Source: Streptomyces sp. HUAS MG91 (GTDB taxonomy: Bacteria; Actinomycetota; Actinomycetes; Streptomycetales; Streptomycetaceae). From it: a stretch of 64,000 bases of DNA. The DNA is taken from the NCBI RefSeq assembly GCF_040529335.1, contig NZ_CP159534.1, forward strand, positions 2,046,001 through 2,110,000, given 5' to 3'. Positions within the stretch are counted from its first letter, which is position 1. Each line of letters begins with the position of its first letter. Below, piece by piece: positions 30,552-40,159 of this stretch. The notes under the pieces were generated by a model, which did no database searches, was not told the DNA's origin, and worked only from the letters and a program-made list of their open reading frames with translations. The position numbers were made by a program, and so were the translations under genes.

Positions 30552-32639
30552 GTGAGTACCAAGCCGACCACCACAGACCTCGAGTGGACCGATGTGGACC
30601 AGCGGGCCGTGGACACCGCCCGGGTCCTGGCCGCCGATGCCGTACAGAAGGTCGGTAACGGCCATCCCGGTACGGCGATGAGCCTGGCCCCGGTCGCGTA
30701 CACCCTCTTCCAGAAGGTGATGCGACACGACCCGGCGGACGCCGACTGGGTCGGGCGCGACCGTTTCGTGCTGTCCGCGGGCCACTCGTCCCTGACCCTC
30801 TACATCCAGCTGTACCTGGCCGGTTTCGGCCTGGAGCTGGACGACCTGAAGGCGTTCCGCACCTGGGGCTCCAAGACCCCCGGACACCCGGAGTACGGCC
30901 ACACCACCGGCGTGGAGACGACGACCGGCCCGCTGGGCCAGGGCGTCGCCAACGCGGTGGGCATGGCGATGGCCGCCCGCTACGAGCGCGGCCTGTTCGA
31001 CCCGGAGGCCGCCGCGGGCACCTCCCCGTTCGACCACTTCATCTACGCCATCGCCGGTGACGGCTGCCTCCAGGAGGGCATCTCCTCCGAGGCGTCGTCG
31101 ATGGCCGGGCACCAGAAGCTCGGCAACCTGGTCCTGCTGTGGGACGACAACCACATCTCGATCGAGGGCGACACCGAGACGGCCGTCTCCGAGGACACCT
31201 GCAAGCGCTACGAGGCGTACGGCTGGCACGTGCAGCGGGTCGCCCCGAAGCCGGACGGCGACCTGGACCACGAGGCGATCTACAACGCCATCGAGGCGGC
31301 CAAGAAGGTCACGGACAAGCCGTCCTTCATCGCCATGCGCTCGATCATCGCCTGGCCCGCGCCGAACGCGCAGAACACCGAGGCCGCCCACGGCTCGGCG
31401 CTCGGCGACGACGAGGTGGCCGCCACCAAGCGCGTCCTCGGCTTCGACCCGGAGAAGAAGTTCGACGTCTCCGACGAGGTCATCGGCCACACCCGCAAGG
31501 CCCGCGACCGCGGCGCCGAAGCCAAGGCCGCGTGGGAGAAGTCGTTCCAGGAGTGGCGCACCGCCAACCCGGAGCGCGCCGCCGAGTTCGACCGCATCAA
31601 CGCGGGCGAGCTGCCGGCCGACTGGGAGAAGAGCATCCCGGTCTTCGAGACGGGCAAGGCCGTCGCCACCCGCGCCGCGTCCGGCAAGGTCCTCCAGGCC
31701 CTCGGCCCGGTCGTCCCCGAGCTGTGGGGCGGCTCCGCCGACCTCGCCGGCTCGAACAACACGACGATCGACAAGACGTCGTCCTTCCTCCCGGCGGGCA
31801 ACCCGCTGCCGGAGGCGGACCCGTACGGCCGCACGATCCACTTCGGTATCCGCGAGCACTCCATGGCCGCGGAGATGAACGGCATCGCGCTGCACGGCCA
31901 CACCCGCATCTACGGCGGCACCTTCCTGGTGTTCTCCGACTACATGCGCAACGCCGTCCGGCTCTCGGCCCTGATGCACCTGCCGGTCACGTACGTGTGG
32001 ACGCACGACTCCATCGGCCTCGGCGAGGACGGCCCGACCCACCAGCCGGTCGAGCACCTGGCCTCGCTGCGGGCGATCCCCGGGCTGCACGTGGTCCGCC
32101 CCGCGGACGCCAACGAGACGGCCATCGCCTGGCGCGAGATCCTCAAGCGCGGCAAGAAGGACTACGGCAAGAGCGCCCCGCACGGCCTGTCGCTGACCCG
32201 TCAGGGCGTGCCGACGTACGAGCCGAACGAGGACACCGTCAAGGGCGGCTACGTGCTCGTCGAGGCGTCCAAGGCGACGCCGGACCTGATTCTGATCGCC
32301 ACCGGTTCCGAGGTGCAGCTGGCCGTCGAGGCCCGCGAGCAGCTGGAGTCCGAGGGTGTCGCCACGCGCGTGGTGTCGATGCCGTGCGTCGAGTGGTTCG
32401 AGGAGCAGGAGCAGGGGTACCGGGAGAGCGTCCTGCCGCCCGCGGTGAAGGCCCGGGTGTCGGTCGAGGCCGGTATCGGTCTGACGTGGCACAAGTACGT
32501 GGGTGACGCGGGCCGCATCGTCTCGCTGGAGCACTTCGGTGCCTCCGCCGACGGCAAGGTCCTCTTCAAGGAGTTCGGTTTCACCGCCGAGAACGTGGTG
32601 GCCAAGGCGCGGGAATCCCTCGCGGCGGCCCAGCGCTGA
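30552..32639 (+). CDS. tkt: Transketolase
   Basis: A 695-residue transketolase (GTG start, '[16 protein letters not shown]'). It moves two-carbon units between sugar phosphates in the pentose phosphate pathway with thiamine diphosphate. Conserved parts: '[13 protein letters not shown]', '[22 protein letters not shown]', the TPP-binding '[15 protein letters not shown]...DDNHISIEG', and '[18 protein letters not shown]' in the second domain. It is the first gene of the plus-strand tkt-tal-zwf-opcA-pgl operon; tal follows after 35 bp with a weak Shine-Dalgarno (GGAGAT). Confidence 0.97.
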   Translation: MSTKPTTTDLEWTDVDQRAVDTARVLAADAVQKVGNGHPGTAMSLAPVAYTLFQKVMRHDPADADWVGRDRFVLSAGHSSLTLYIQLYLAGFGLELDDLKAFRTWGSKTPGHPEYGHTTGVETTTGPLGQGVANAVGMAMAARYERGLFDPEAAAGTSPFDHFIYAIAGDGCLQEGISSEASSMAGHQKLGNLVLLWDDNHISIEGDTETAVSEDTCKRYEAYGWHVQRVAPKPDGDLDHEAIYNAIEAAKKVTDKPSFIAMRSIIAWPAPNAQNTEAAHGSALGDDEVAATKRVLGFDPEKKFDVSDEVIGHTRKARDRGAEAKAAWEKSFQEWRTANPERAAEFDRINAGELPADWEKSIPVFETGKAVATRAASGKVLQALGPVVPELWGGSADLAGSNNTTIDKTSSFLPAGNPLPEADPYGRTIHFGIREHSMAAEMNGIALHGHTRIYGGTFLVFSDYMRNAVRLSALMHLPVTYVWTHDSIGLGEDGPTHQPVEHLASLRAIPGLHVVRPADANETAIAWREILKRGKKDYGKSAPHGLSLTRQGVPTYEPNEDTVKGGYVLVEASKATPDLILIATGSEVQLAVEAREQLESEGVATRVVSMPCVEWFEEQEQGYRESVLPPAVKARVSVEAGIGLTWHKYVGDAGRIVSLEHFGASADGKVLFKEFGFTAENVVAKARESLAAAQR

Positions 32640-32674
32640 CGCCCGTACACGACGACATAGGAGATGCAATTTCC

Positions 32675-33793
32675 ATGACAGACGCACTGAAGCGCCTCTC
32701 CGAGGAGGGCGTGGCGATCTGGCTGGACGACCTGTCGCGCAAGCGGATCACGTCCGGCAATCTCGCCGAACTGATCGACCAGCAGCACGTCGTGGGCGTC
32801 ACCACCAACCCGTCGATCTTCCAGAAGGCGATCTCGGAGGGCGACGGCTACGACCAGCAGCTCGCCGACCTCGCGGCCCGCAAGGTGACCGTCGAGGAAG
32901 CCATCCGCATGATCACGACGGCGGACGTCCGCGACGCCGCCGACATCCTGCGCCCGGTCTTCGACTCGACGGGCGGCCAGGACGGCCGGGTCTCCATCGA
33001 GGTCGACCCGCGTCTCGCGCACAACACCAAGGCGACGGTCGCCGAGGCCAAGCAGCTCGCGTGGCTGGTGGACCGGCCGAACACGCTCATCAAGATCCCG
33101 GCGACGAAGGCCGGCCTGCCGGCGATCACCGAGGTCATCGGCAAGGGCATCAGCGTCAACGTGACGCTGATCTTCTCGCTCGAGCGCTACCGCGAGGTCA
33201 TGGACGCCTACCTGGCCGGTCTGGAGAAGGCCAAGGCCGCGGGCCTGGACCTGTCCAAGATCCACTCGGTGGCGTCCTTCTTCGTGTCCCGCGTGGACAC
33301 CGAGATCGACAAGCGGATCGACGCCCTGGGCACCGACGAGGCGAAGGCCGCGCGCGGCAAGGCCGGTCTGGCCAACGCGCGTCTGGCGTACGAGGCGTTC
33401 GAGGAGGTCTTCTCCTCCGACCGCTGGTCGGCCCTCGACAAGGCGCAGGCCAACAAGCAGCGTCCGCTGTGGGCCTCGACCGGCGTGAAGGACAAGGCGT
33501 ACAAGGACACCCTGTACGTCGACGACCTGGTCGCCCCGGGCACGGTGAACACCATGCCGGAGGCCACGCTGGAGGCCGCGGCCGACCACGGCCAGATCTC
33601 CGGGAACACCATCGCGGGCACGTACGACAGGTCCCGCCAGGAGATCGAGGCCGTCGAGAAGCTCGGCATCTCGTACGACGAGGTCGTCCAGCTCCTCGAG
33701 GACGAGGGCGTCGAGAAGTTCGAGGCGGCCTGGAACGACCTGCTCAAGTCGACCGAGGCGGAGCTCAAGCGCCTCGCCCCTTCGGAGGGCTGA
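32675..33793 (+). CDS. tal: Transaldolase
   Basis: A 372-residue transaldolase of the longer bacterial type. The Schiff-base lysine is K140 in '[10 protein letters not shown]'. Other marks are '[13 protein letters not shown]' near the N-terminus and '[23 protein letters not shown]'. It transfers the dihydroxyacetone unit between sedoheptulose-7-phosphate and erythrose-4-phosphate. It ends 4 bp before the TTG start of zwf, so translation is coupled. Confidence 0.97.
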   Translation: MTDALKRLSEEGVAIWLDDLSRKRITSGNLAELIDQQHVVGVTTNPSIFQKAISEGDGYDQQLADLAARKVTVEEAIRMITTADVRDAADILRPVFDSTGGQDGRVSIEVDPRLAHNTKATVAEAKQLAWLVDRPNTLIKIPATKAGLPAITEVIGKGISVNVTLIFSLERYREVMDAYLAGLEKAKAAGLDLSKIHSVASFFVSRVDTEIDKRIDALGTDEAKAARGKAGLANARLAYEAFEEVFSSDRWSALDKAQANKQRPLWASTGVKDKAYKDTLYVDDLVAPGTVNTMPEATLEAAADHGQISGNTIAGTYDRSRQEIEAVEKLGISYDEVVQLLEDEGVEKFEAAWNDLLKSTEAELKRLAPSEG

Positions 33794-33797
33794 ACCC

Positions 33798-35333
33798 TTG
33801 ACCGCACACGGAGCGAACCGCAATCCGCTCCGTGACGCCGCAGACCGACGGCTCCCGCGCATCGCGGGGCCGTCGGGTCTGGTCATCTTCGGCGTTACGG
33901 GTGATTTGTCACGTAAAAAGCTGATGCCTGCCGTTTATGACCTCGCCAACCGGGGTCTGCTCCCCCCGGGCTTCTCGCTGATCGGGTTCGCCCGCCGCGA
34001 GTGGCAGGACGAGGACTTCGCGCAGGAAGTGCACGACGCGGTCAAGCAGCACGCCCGTACGCCGTTCCGCGAAGAGGTCTGGCAGCAGCTCATCCAGGGC
34101 ATGCGCTTCGTCCAGGGCAACTTCGACGACGACGACGCCTTCGAGAACCTCAAGGCGACGATCAACGACCTCGACAAGTCGCAGGGCACGGGCGGGAACT
34201 TCGCGTTCTACCTCTCCGTACCGCCCAAGTTCTTCCCGCAGGTAGTACAGCAGCTCAAGAAGCACGGCCTCGCGGACGCGCCCGAGGGCTCGTGGCGGCG
34301 GGCCGTCATCGAGAAGCCCTTCGGCCACGACCTCGCGTCCGCCCAGGACCTGAACGCGATCGTGCACGAGGTGTTCGACCCGGACCAGGTGTTCCGGATC
34401 GACCACTACCTCGGCAAGGAGACCGTCCAGAACATCCTGGCGCTGCGCTTCGCCAACCAGATGTTCGAGCCGATCTGGAACCGGTCGTACGTGGACCACG
34501 TGCAGATCACCATGGCCGAGGACATCGGCATCGGCGGCCGCGCGGGCTACTACGACGGCATCGGCGCAGCCCGTGACGTCATCCAGAACCACCTGCTCCA
34601 GCTGATGGCCCTGACCGCCATGGAGGAGCCCGCCTCCTTCGACGCGGACGCGCTCGTCGCCGAGAAGGCCAAGGTGCTCGGCGCGATCAGGCTGCCGAAG
34701 GACCTCGGCAAGGACACGGTGCGCGGCCAGTACGCGGCCGGGTGGCAGGGCGGCGAGAAGGCCGTCGGCTATCTCCAGGAAGACGGCATCGACCCGAAGT
34801 CGAAGACCGACACCTACGCGGCCGTGAAGCTGGAGGTGGACAACCGCCGCTGGGCGGGCGTCCCGTTCTACCTGCGCACGGGCAAGCGGCTCGGCCGGCG
34901 CGTCACCGAGATCGCCGTCGTCTTCCAGCGCGCACCGCACTCCCCCTTCGACCACACGGCGACGGAGGAGCTGGGCCAGAACGCGATCGTGATCCGCGTC
35001 CAGCCGGACGAGGGCATCACGGTCCGCTTCGGCTCCAAGGTGCCGGGCACGTCGATGGAGATCCGGGACGTCTCGATGGACTTCGCCTACGGCGAGTCGT
35101 TCACCGAGTCGAGCCCGGAGGCGTACGAGCGGCTGATCCTGGACGTCCTGCTGGGCGACTCGAACCTCTTCCCCCGTACGGAGGAGGTCGAGCTGTCCTG
35201 GAACATCCTCGACCCGATCGAGCAGTACTGGGACACGCACGGCAAGCCCGCGCAGTACCCGTCCGGCACGTGGGGGCCCGCCGAGGCGGACGAAATGCTC
35301 GCACGAGACGGACGGAGCTGGCGGCGCCCATGA
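33798..35333 (+). CDS. zwf: Glucose-6-phosphate 1-dehydrogenase
   Basis: A 511-residue G6PDH using a TTG start at 33798. The nucleotide-binding fingerprint is 'GVTGDLSRK' (32-40) and the substrate-binding 'RIDHYLGKE' contains the catalytic His and Lys residues. It makes 6-phosphogluconolactone and NAD(P)H at the entry of the oxidative pentose phosphate pathway. Its stop overlaps the ATG of opcA (ATGA). TTG as start is unusual; the next in-frame ATG lies far inside the conserved domain, so a shorter form is unlikely. Confidence 0.95.
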   Translation: MTAHGANRNPLRDAADRRLPRIAGPSGLVIFGVTGDLSRKKLMPAVYDLANRGLLPPGFSLIGFARREWQDEDFAQEVHDAVKQHARTPFREEVWQQLIQGMRFVQGNFDDDDAFENLKATINDLDKSQGTGGNFAFYLSVPPKFFPQVVQQLKKHGLADAPEGSWRRAVIEKPFGHDLASAQDLNAIVHEVFDPDQVFRIDHYLGKETVQNILALRFANQMFEPIWNRSYVDHVQITMAEDIGIGGRAGYYDGIGAARDVIQNHLLQLMALTAMEEPASFDADALVAEKAKVLGAIRLPKDLGKDTVRGQYAAGWQGGEKAVGYLQEDGIDPKSKTDTYAAVKLEVDNRRWAGVPFYLRTGKRLGRRVTEIAVVFQRAPHSPFDHTATEELGQNAIVIRVQPDEGITVRFGSKVPGTSMEIRDVSMDFAYGESFTESSPEAYERLILDVLLGDSNLFPRTEEVELSWNILDPIEQYWDTHGKPAQYPSGTWGPAEADEMLARDGRSWRRP

Positions 35334-36445
35334 AGATCGACCTGACGGACACCACCTCCAGCAAGATCAACAAAGCCCTGGTGCAGGGGCGCCGCGCCAT
35401 CGGCACCCCGGCCGTCGGCATGGTGCTCACCCTCGTCATCGTCACCGACGAGGAGAACGCCTACGACGCCCTGAGGGCGGCCAACGACGCCTCGCGCGAG
35501 CACCCTTCGCGCACCCTCGTGGTGATCAAGCGCGTCTCCCGCTCCCCGCGCGACCGCACGAAGTCGCGGCTCGACGCCGAGGTGCGGGTCGGCGCGGAGG
35601 CGGGCACCGGCGAGACCGTGATGCTCCGGCTGTACGGCGAGGTCGTGAACCACGCCCAGTCGGTCGTCCTGCCGCTGCTCCTCCCCGACGCCCCCACGGT
35701 CGTCTGGTGGCCCGTGGACGCCCCGCTGGACCCCGCGAACGACCCGCTGGGCGCCCTGGCCCAGCGGCGCGTCACGGACACGTACGCGGCCGAGCAGCCG
35801 GTCCACGAGCTGGAGGCCCGCGCGGCGTCCTACTCCCCCGGCGACACCGACCTGTCCTGGACCCGGATCACGCCGTGGCGCTCCATGCTCGCGGCGGCCC
35901 TCGACCAGGTCACGACGGACGTCACGTCGGTCGAGGTCGAGGGCGAGGAGTTCAACCCGAGCTGCGAGCTGCTGGCCATGTGGCTCGCGGACCGGCTGGA
36001 CGTCCCCGTCAAGCGCACCCTCTCGGCGGGCCCCGGCCTGACCGGCGTGCGGCTCGACTCCACGCACGGCCCGATCGTCCTCGACCGGGCCGACGGCACG
36101 CTGGCGACGCTCTCCATCCAGGGGCAGCCGGACCGCGCGGTCGCGCTCAAGCGGCGCGAGACGTCCGAGCTGATCGCGGAGGAGCTGCGCCGGCTGGACC
36201 CGGACGACACCTACGCGGCCGCCCTGCGGTTCGGCGTGGACCGGCTCGGCGAACCGGCGGACCAGAAGACGGTTCCCGCGGAGCCCGCGCCGGCCGAGAA
36301 GGAGACCGAGGCGGAGGCCCGGCCCGCGCCGGCGAAGAAGGCCGTCGCGAAGAAGGCTCCCGCCAAGAAGACGGCGGCCAAGAAAACAGCAGCCAAGAAG
36401 GCCCCTGCCAAAAAGGCTCCGGCCAAGAAAGCGGCAAGCAAGTGA
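35330..36445 (+). CDS. opcA: OpcA, G6PDH assembly/activator protein, with Lys/Ala-rich tail
   Basis: A 371-residue OpcA. The first about 310 residues are the OpcA domain ('TLVIVTDEENAYDALRAAND', 'PTVVWWPVDAP', 'DLSWTRITPWRSMLA'). OpcA is needed for G6PDH activity in cyanobacteria and actinomycetes and is encoded next to zwf. The last 55 or so residues are an unusual low-complexity tail: first Pro/Ala/Glu, then repeats of the form AAKK/APAKK, like a histone H1-type or UvrA tail. The pgl start lies inside the stop (GTGA). Confidence 0.9.
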   Translation: MKIDLTDTTSSKINKALVQGRRAIGTPAVGMVLTLVIVTDEENAYDALRAANDASREHPSRTLVVIKRVSRSPRDRTKSRLDAEVRVGAEAGTGETVMLRLYGEVVNHAQSVVLPLLLPDAPTVVWWPVDAPLDPANDPLGALAQRRVTDTYAAEQPVHELEARAASYSPGDTDLSWTRITPWRSMLAAALDQVTTDVTSVEVEGEEFNPSCELLAMWLADRLDVPVKRTLSAGPGLTGVRLDSTHGPIVLDRADGTLATLSIQGQPDRAVALKRRETSELIAEELRRLDPDDTYAAALRFGVDRLGEPADQKTVPAEPAPAEKETEAEARPAPAKKAVAKKAPAKKTAAKKTAAKKAPAKKAPAKKAASK

Positions 36446-37227
36446 GTGCAGCACCCCAACTGGTCGTCCATCGCGACAAGGAGCTGATGGCGCAGGCGGC
36501 CGCGGCCCGGCTGATCACCAGGATCGTCGACGCCCAGGCCGCCCGCGGCACCGCCTCCGTCGTCCTGACGGGCGGCCGCAACGGCAACGGCCTGCTGGCC
36601 GCGCTGAGTTCGTCCCCGGCCAGGAACGCGATCGACTGGGGCCGCCTCGACCTGTGGTGGGGCGACGAGCGGTTCCTGCCGGACGGCGACCCCGAGCGCA
36701 ACTACACGCAGGCCAAGGAAGCGCTGCTCGACGCCGTTCCGCTCGACCCCGCGCGCGTGCACGCCATGCCCGCGTCGGACGGGCCCCACGGGGACGACGC
36801 GGACACGGCCGCCGAGGCGTACGCGGCCGAACTGGCCGCCGCTGCCGGGCCCGAGGACCACGGGGACGTCCCCACCTTCGACGTCCTGATGCTGGGCGTC
36901 GGCCCGGACACGCACGTCGCGTCGCTCTTCCCCGAGCTGCCGGCGGTCCGCGAGACGGAGCGCACGGTCGTCGGTGTGCACGGCGCCCCGAAGCCCCCTC
37001 CCACGCGCGTGTCGCTCACGCTCCCGGCGATCCGGGCCGCGCGCGAGGTGTGGCTGCTCGCGGCGGGCGAGGACAAGGCCGAGGCAGCGGCGATCGCCCT
37101 GTCGGGCGCGGGAGAGGTCCAGGCCCCGGCGGCGGGCGCCTACGGCCGCTCGCGCACGCTGTGGCTGCTCGACGCGACCGCCGCCTCGCAGCTTCCTCCG
37201 GAGCTGTATCCGCCGGCGGTGTCCTGA
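36442..37227 (+). CDS. pgl: 6-phosphogluconolactonase
   Basis: A 261-residue Pgl of the NagB-like fold, GTG start at 36442-36444. It hydrolyses 6-phosphogluconolactone made by Zwf. Conserved blocks: 'ASVVLTGGRNGNGLLAAL', 'LWWGDERFLPDGDPERNYTQA', 'DVLMLGVGPDTHVASLFPEL' (active-site loop), and 'PTRVSLTLPAI'. It is the last gene of the operon, followed by a strong terminator 13 bp after the stop. Confidence 0.93.
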   Translation: MSAAPQLVVHRDKELMAQAAAARLITRIVDAQAARGTASVVLTGGRNGNGLLAALSSSPARNAIDWGRLDLWWGDERFLPDGDPERNYTQAKEALLDAVPLDPARVHAMPASDGPHGDDADTAAEAYAAELAAAAGPEDHGDVPTFDVLMLGVGPDTHVASLFPELPAVRETERTVVGVHGAPKPPPTRVSLTLPAIRAAREVWLLAAGEDKAEAAAIALSGAGEVQAPAAGAYGRSRTLWLLDATAASQLPPELYPPAVS

Positions 37228-37239
37228 CCGCTGACGCAC

Positions 37240-37289
37240 TCGGGCCCCGTACGGGCGCAGGTGAACACCTGTGCCGGTACGGGGCCCGA
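37240..37289. terminator. Bidirectional terminator after tkt-pgl operon
   Basis: TCGGGCCCCGTAC (37240-37252) pairs perfectly with 37277-37289, and inside these the sequence GGCGCAGGTG folds back with one wobble pair, making a hairpin of about 23 pairs. It lies between the convergent ends of pgl and the MarR gene and could serve both. Confidence 0.8.
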
Positions 37290-37330
37290 CGCGTTCCGGG
37301 GTGGTCCGGGGTGGTTCCGGGGCGGAGTCC

Positions 37331-37837
37331 TCAGAAGCCGCGCACTTTCCAGCGCCCCTCCAGCTGGGCCAGCAACTCACCCAGCCGTCCGGCGAGTTCC
37401 GCGCTCCGGTCCGGGGCCAGGCCCGCGAGCAGGGTGCGTTCGAAGGCCAGTTGCTCGGGCAGCACGGTGTCGAGGACGTCCCGGCCCGGCCCGGTGAGGC
37501 GCGCGTGGGACACCCGGCGGTCCCGGTCGTCGGTGCGCCGCTCGACGAGTCCGCGTTCGGTGAGCCCGCGCAGCCGCTTGGTGACCGCGGCGCCGGAGGA
37601 GAACGTCTCCCGGGCCAGTTCCCCGGGGGTGAGATCACCGCCGGTCCGGCGCAGCGCGCCCAGCAGGTCGAACTCGGCGCGGGACAGCCCCGCGTCGCGC
37701 AGGGCCGCGCTCTCCGCCTGCTGGAGGAGGGCGGCGCAGCGGTTGATCCGGCCGATCAGCTCCATGGGGCCCGTGTCGAGGTCCGGGTGGACGCCGCGCC
37801 ACTGCTGGACCACGGCGGCCATGACGTCGTCGGTCAT
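37331..37837 (-). CDS. MarR-family regulator paired with FUSC protein
   Basis: A 168-residue winged-helix protein with the helix-turn-helix 'PGELARETFSSGAAVTKRLRGLTERGLVERRTDDRDRRVSHARLT' and an N-terminal dimerisation helix region ('LIGRINRCAALLQQAES'). Its start (ATG 37835-37837) overlaps the stop of the FUSC gene, so it is the second gene of that operon. It probably regulates the operon through the palindrome at 39554-39567. Confidence 0.85.
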   Translation of the reverse strand: MTDDVMAAVVQQWRGVHPDLDTGPMELIGRINRCAALLQQAESAALRDAGLSRAEFDLLGALRRTGGDLTPGELARETFSSGAAVTKRLRGLTERGLVERRTDDRDRRVSHARLTGPGRDVLDTVLPEQLAFERTLLAGLAPDRSAELAGRLGELLAQLEGRWKVRGF

Positions 37838-39534
37838 GCCCGCTGCTCCCCGGCGCCGACGAGGGGTTCGTCGCGCACCAGACCCTGCCGTCGTACGGTC
37901 GCGGCGAGCGTGCGGTGGGCCCGCTGTTCGGTGCGCATCAGTTGCTCCTCGGGCAGGGCGCGCTGCCACCATTCGCCGGCGGCGGTGTCGGCGGCGTCCC
38001 TCAGCTCCACCAGGCTGGTGGTGAGCCGGCGGCGGGCGACGGCGAGATCGGCGGCCGAGCCCGCGGGGACGGCCAGCGCGCTGTCGGCGCCCGCGGTGGC
38101 CCGCTCGGTGGCGGCGAGGGCCTGCTCCATCCGGCCGCCGATGCGCCGGTTGGTGATGAGGATGGCCGCGGCCAGGCCGACCACGACACCGGCGAGGGTG
38201 TCGAGGACACGGTCGGTGACGAGCTCCGAGACGGGCCCGACATGGGCGAACTCGATGATCAGCAGCGCCATCGGCGTGACCGAGACGGAGCCGAGCCAGT
38301 AGTTGCGGCTGATCAGCATCTCGTTGCAGAAGCTGAGGACGACGCACAGCACGGCCAGGACGACGACGCTGGTCCGGGCCAGCGGGACGAGCGCGAGGAA
38401 GACCAGGACGCCCAGGACGTTGCCGAGCAGCCGCTGGAGCACGCGGTGCCAGGTGAGGGTGACGTTCGCCTGGTAGATCGCGGCGGCCGAGACGATCGCC
38501 CAGTACGGGTGGCCCACGCCGAGCGCCAGGCTCACGTATCCGGCGGCCGCGCAGCCGACGGCGCAGCGTGCGGCGATGGGCAGCACCGCCGATCCGGGCC
38601 GCAAAAGAAGCGACACGAGCCGCTTGCGGCCCTGCGCGCGGCGCCCCGCGCGCTCGGCGTCGATGCCCAGCAGTTCGTCGCCGCCGCCCTCGGGCAGCTC
38701 CACCTCGGGCAGGGCGCCGCGGCCGCGCACCTGGCGGGCCCAGCCGAGCAGCTGGTCGCTGTCGCCCGCGCGGGGCGTGCCGGCCAGCGCGGCTTCGGCG
38801 TGCAGCACGAGGTGTTCCAGGGTGCGCCGGGCCGGGGTGCGCTCACCGGCGGCCAGCAGGGACTGCCAGGCGCCCTGTACGGCCGCCGCGGCGGCGTGCC
38901 GGGCCCGGGCACGCCGGGCGGCGTCGTCGGCGGCGAGACAGGCCGCCGAGGCCTCCAGGGCCCGCGCGGTGGCACGCCGCTCGGGTCCCTCGCGCCGGAC
39001 CAGGGCCGGGGCCAGGGCGACGCACGCGCCGACGATGCCCGCGCCGAAGGTCAGCAGGACGTGGAAGGGGACCTCGTGCAGCTCCTGCGGGGCGAACAGG
39101 GTGCCCGACACGACGAAGACGGGGATCACATGGCCGGGCGGGCCGATGCGGGTGGCGTCGCAGACGGCCTTCTGCACGCCGGCGAGCACGGCGGCGATCG
39201 CGATCAGCGCGGCGACGCTGTCGACGAGCGAGGCGCAGACCAGGGCGACGGCCATGCCCGCGGTCATGCCGACGACGACCCAGGCGGTGGCCCGGACGCG
39301 TGCGCTGTAGGGCAACTGATGCCCGTAGAGCGCGCAGAACCCACCGGCCATGGCGTACATCGCCAGCTCGCTGCGGCCCGCGACGAGCAGTGGCACGAGG
39401 ACGAGGGCGGCCGCCACGGCGACGCTGGTCGCGGGCTTGAACCAGATGTCGGACGGCCGGTTGATGCGGAGCACGCCGGTCAGCGGAAGTCTTCGGACGG
39501 GGGGCTGTCTGGTGGCGGACGCGGCATTGCTCAT
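37834..39534 (-). CDS. FUSC-family membrane protein (aromatic acid exporter-like)
   Basis: A 566-residue protein with two sets of about five to six membrane helices (residues about 33-175 and 310-475) flanking a long cytoplasmic alpha-helical section. This is the FUSC/ArAE-type layout; the second half carries the FUSC motif region 'GHPYWAIVSAAAIYQANVTLTWHRVLQRLLGNVLGV'. Members export aromatic acids or sulfonates or give resistance. With the MarR gene behind it, it is likely induced by an aromatic compound; substrate unknown. Confidence 0.82.
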   Translation of the reverse strand: MSNAASATRQPPVRRLPLTGVLRINRPSDIWFKPATSVAVAAALVLVPLLVAGRSELAMYAMAGGFCALYGHQLPYSARVRATAWVVVGMTAGMAVALVCASLVDSVAALIAIAAVLAGVQKAVCDATRIGPPGHVIPVFVVSGTLFAPQELHEVPFHVLLTFGAGIVGACVALAPALVRREGPERRATARALEASAACLAADDAARRARARHAAAAAVQGAWQSLLAAGERTPARRTLEHLVLHAEAALAGTPRAGDSDQLLGWARQVRGRGALPEVELPEGGGDELLGIDAERAGRRAQGRKRLVSLLLRPGSAVLPIAARCAVGCAAAGYVSLALGVGHPYWAIVSAAAIYQANVTLTWHRVLQRLLGNVLGVLVFLALVPLARTSVVVLAVLCVVLSFCNEMLISRNYWLGSVSVTPMALLIIEFAHVGPVSELVTDRVLDTLAGVVVGLAAAILITNRRIGGRMEQALAATERATAGADSALAVPAGSAADLAVARRRLTTSLVELRDAADTAAGEWWQRALPEEQLMRTEQRAHRTLAATVRRQGLVRDEPLVGAGEQRA

Positions 39535-39553
39535 ATCAAAAGGTTAGCATGTG

Positions 39554-39567
39554 TTTTACCCGTAAAA
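39554..39567. promoter_or_regulatory. Palindrome TTTTAC-CC-GTAAAA before the FUSC-marR operon
   Basis: A perfect 14-bp inverted repeat, AT-rich in very GC-rich surroundings, lies 20 bp upstream of the FUSC gene start. Size, symmetry and context fit an operator for the MarR protein encoded second in the operon. Confidence 0.6.
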
Positions 39568-39608
39568 GATTACGGCAGGGATCACGCCGGCAACGACGGC
39601 TGTTCGCG

Positions 39609-40091
39609 CTACCGCCCAGCGACCTGGTACTCGGTTCCGTCCTTCTCGCGCACGAGCAGACCGTCGATGACGCAGTAGCGGCGCAGGGCCGCGGTGTCGT
39701 CGTGGACGGTGCGCAGTGCCTCGTTGACCTCGCGCTCGCTGTAGGAGCGGTCCGCGTCGAAGAGGGTGTCCGTGAGGTGGACGAGGAGCTGGTGGCGGAC
39801 GGCGGGGCGCACCGGGATGGCCGTCAGCCGGCCGCCCGCGAAGAATCCGGTGAGGTTGCGCGGCACCCCGGTGGTCGGCTGCTCGGGCGTCCTGGCCCGC
39901 CGGAACACCTCGGTCCCGGCGCGCAGCGACCCCTCGGCGTCACGCTCAACGAGCCCGGCCGCGATCAGCTTGCCCAGATGCTTGCGGGCGACCGGAGAGT
40001 CGGCCTCGCGCGGTGGCAGGTCGTCGAGGACGATGCGCGCGTACAGCCTGAGGCGCTCGGGGTCGGCGAGCGCTGAGAACAACTGGTCCAC
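39609..40091 (-). CDS. DUF2087-domain transcriptional regulator
   Basis: A 160-residue protein starting at GTG 40089-40091 after GGGAGG. The N-terminal part is an ArsR-like winged helix ('LFSALADPERLRLYARIVLDD', 'KHLGKLIAAGLVERDAEG'), the C-terminal part is DUF2087 ('DTLFDADRSYSEREVNEALRTVHDDTAALRRYCVIDGLLVREKDGTEY'). Such proteins are thought to regulate transcription, but the ligand is unknown. The reading frame is open far upstream of the chosen start but without recognisable homology. It is not tightly linked to pgi. Confidence 0.78.
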   Translation of the reverse strand: MDQLFSALADPERLRLYARIVLDDLPPREADSPVARKHLGKLIAAGLVERDAEGSLRAGTEVFRRARTPEQPTTGVPRNLTGFFAGGRLTAIPVRPAVRHQLLVHLTDTLFDADRSYSEREVNEALRTVHDDTAALRRYCVIDGLLVREKDGTEYQVAGR

Positions 40092-40159
40092 GGGGGCCTC
40101 CCGGCAGGGTGACGGACGGAACCGGCAGTCTCGCCCGCCACCGGCCCCCGCGCATCCGA

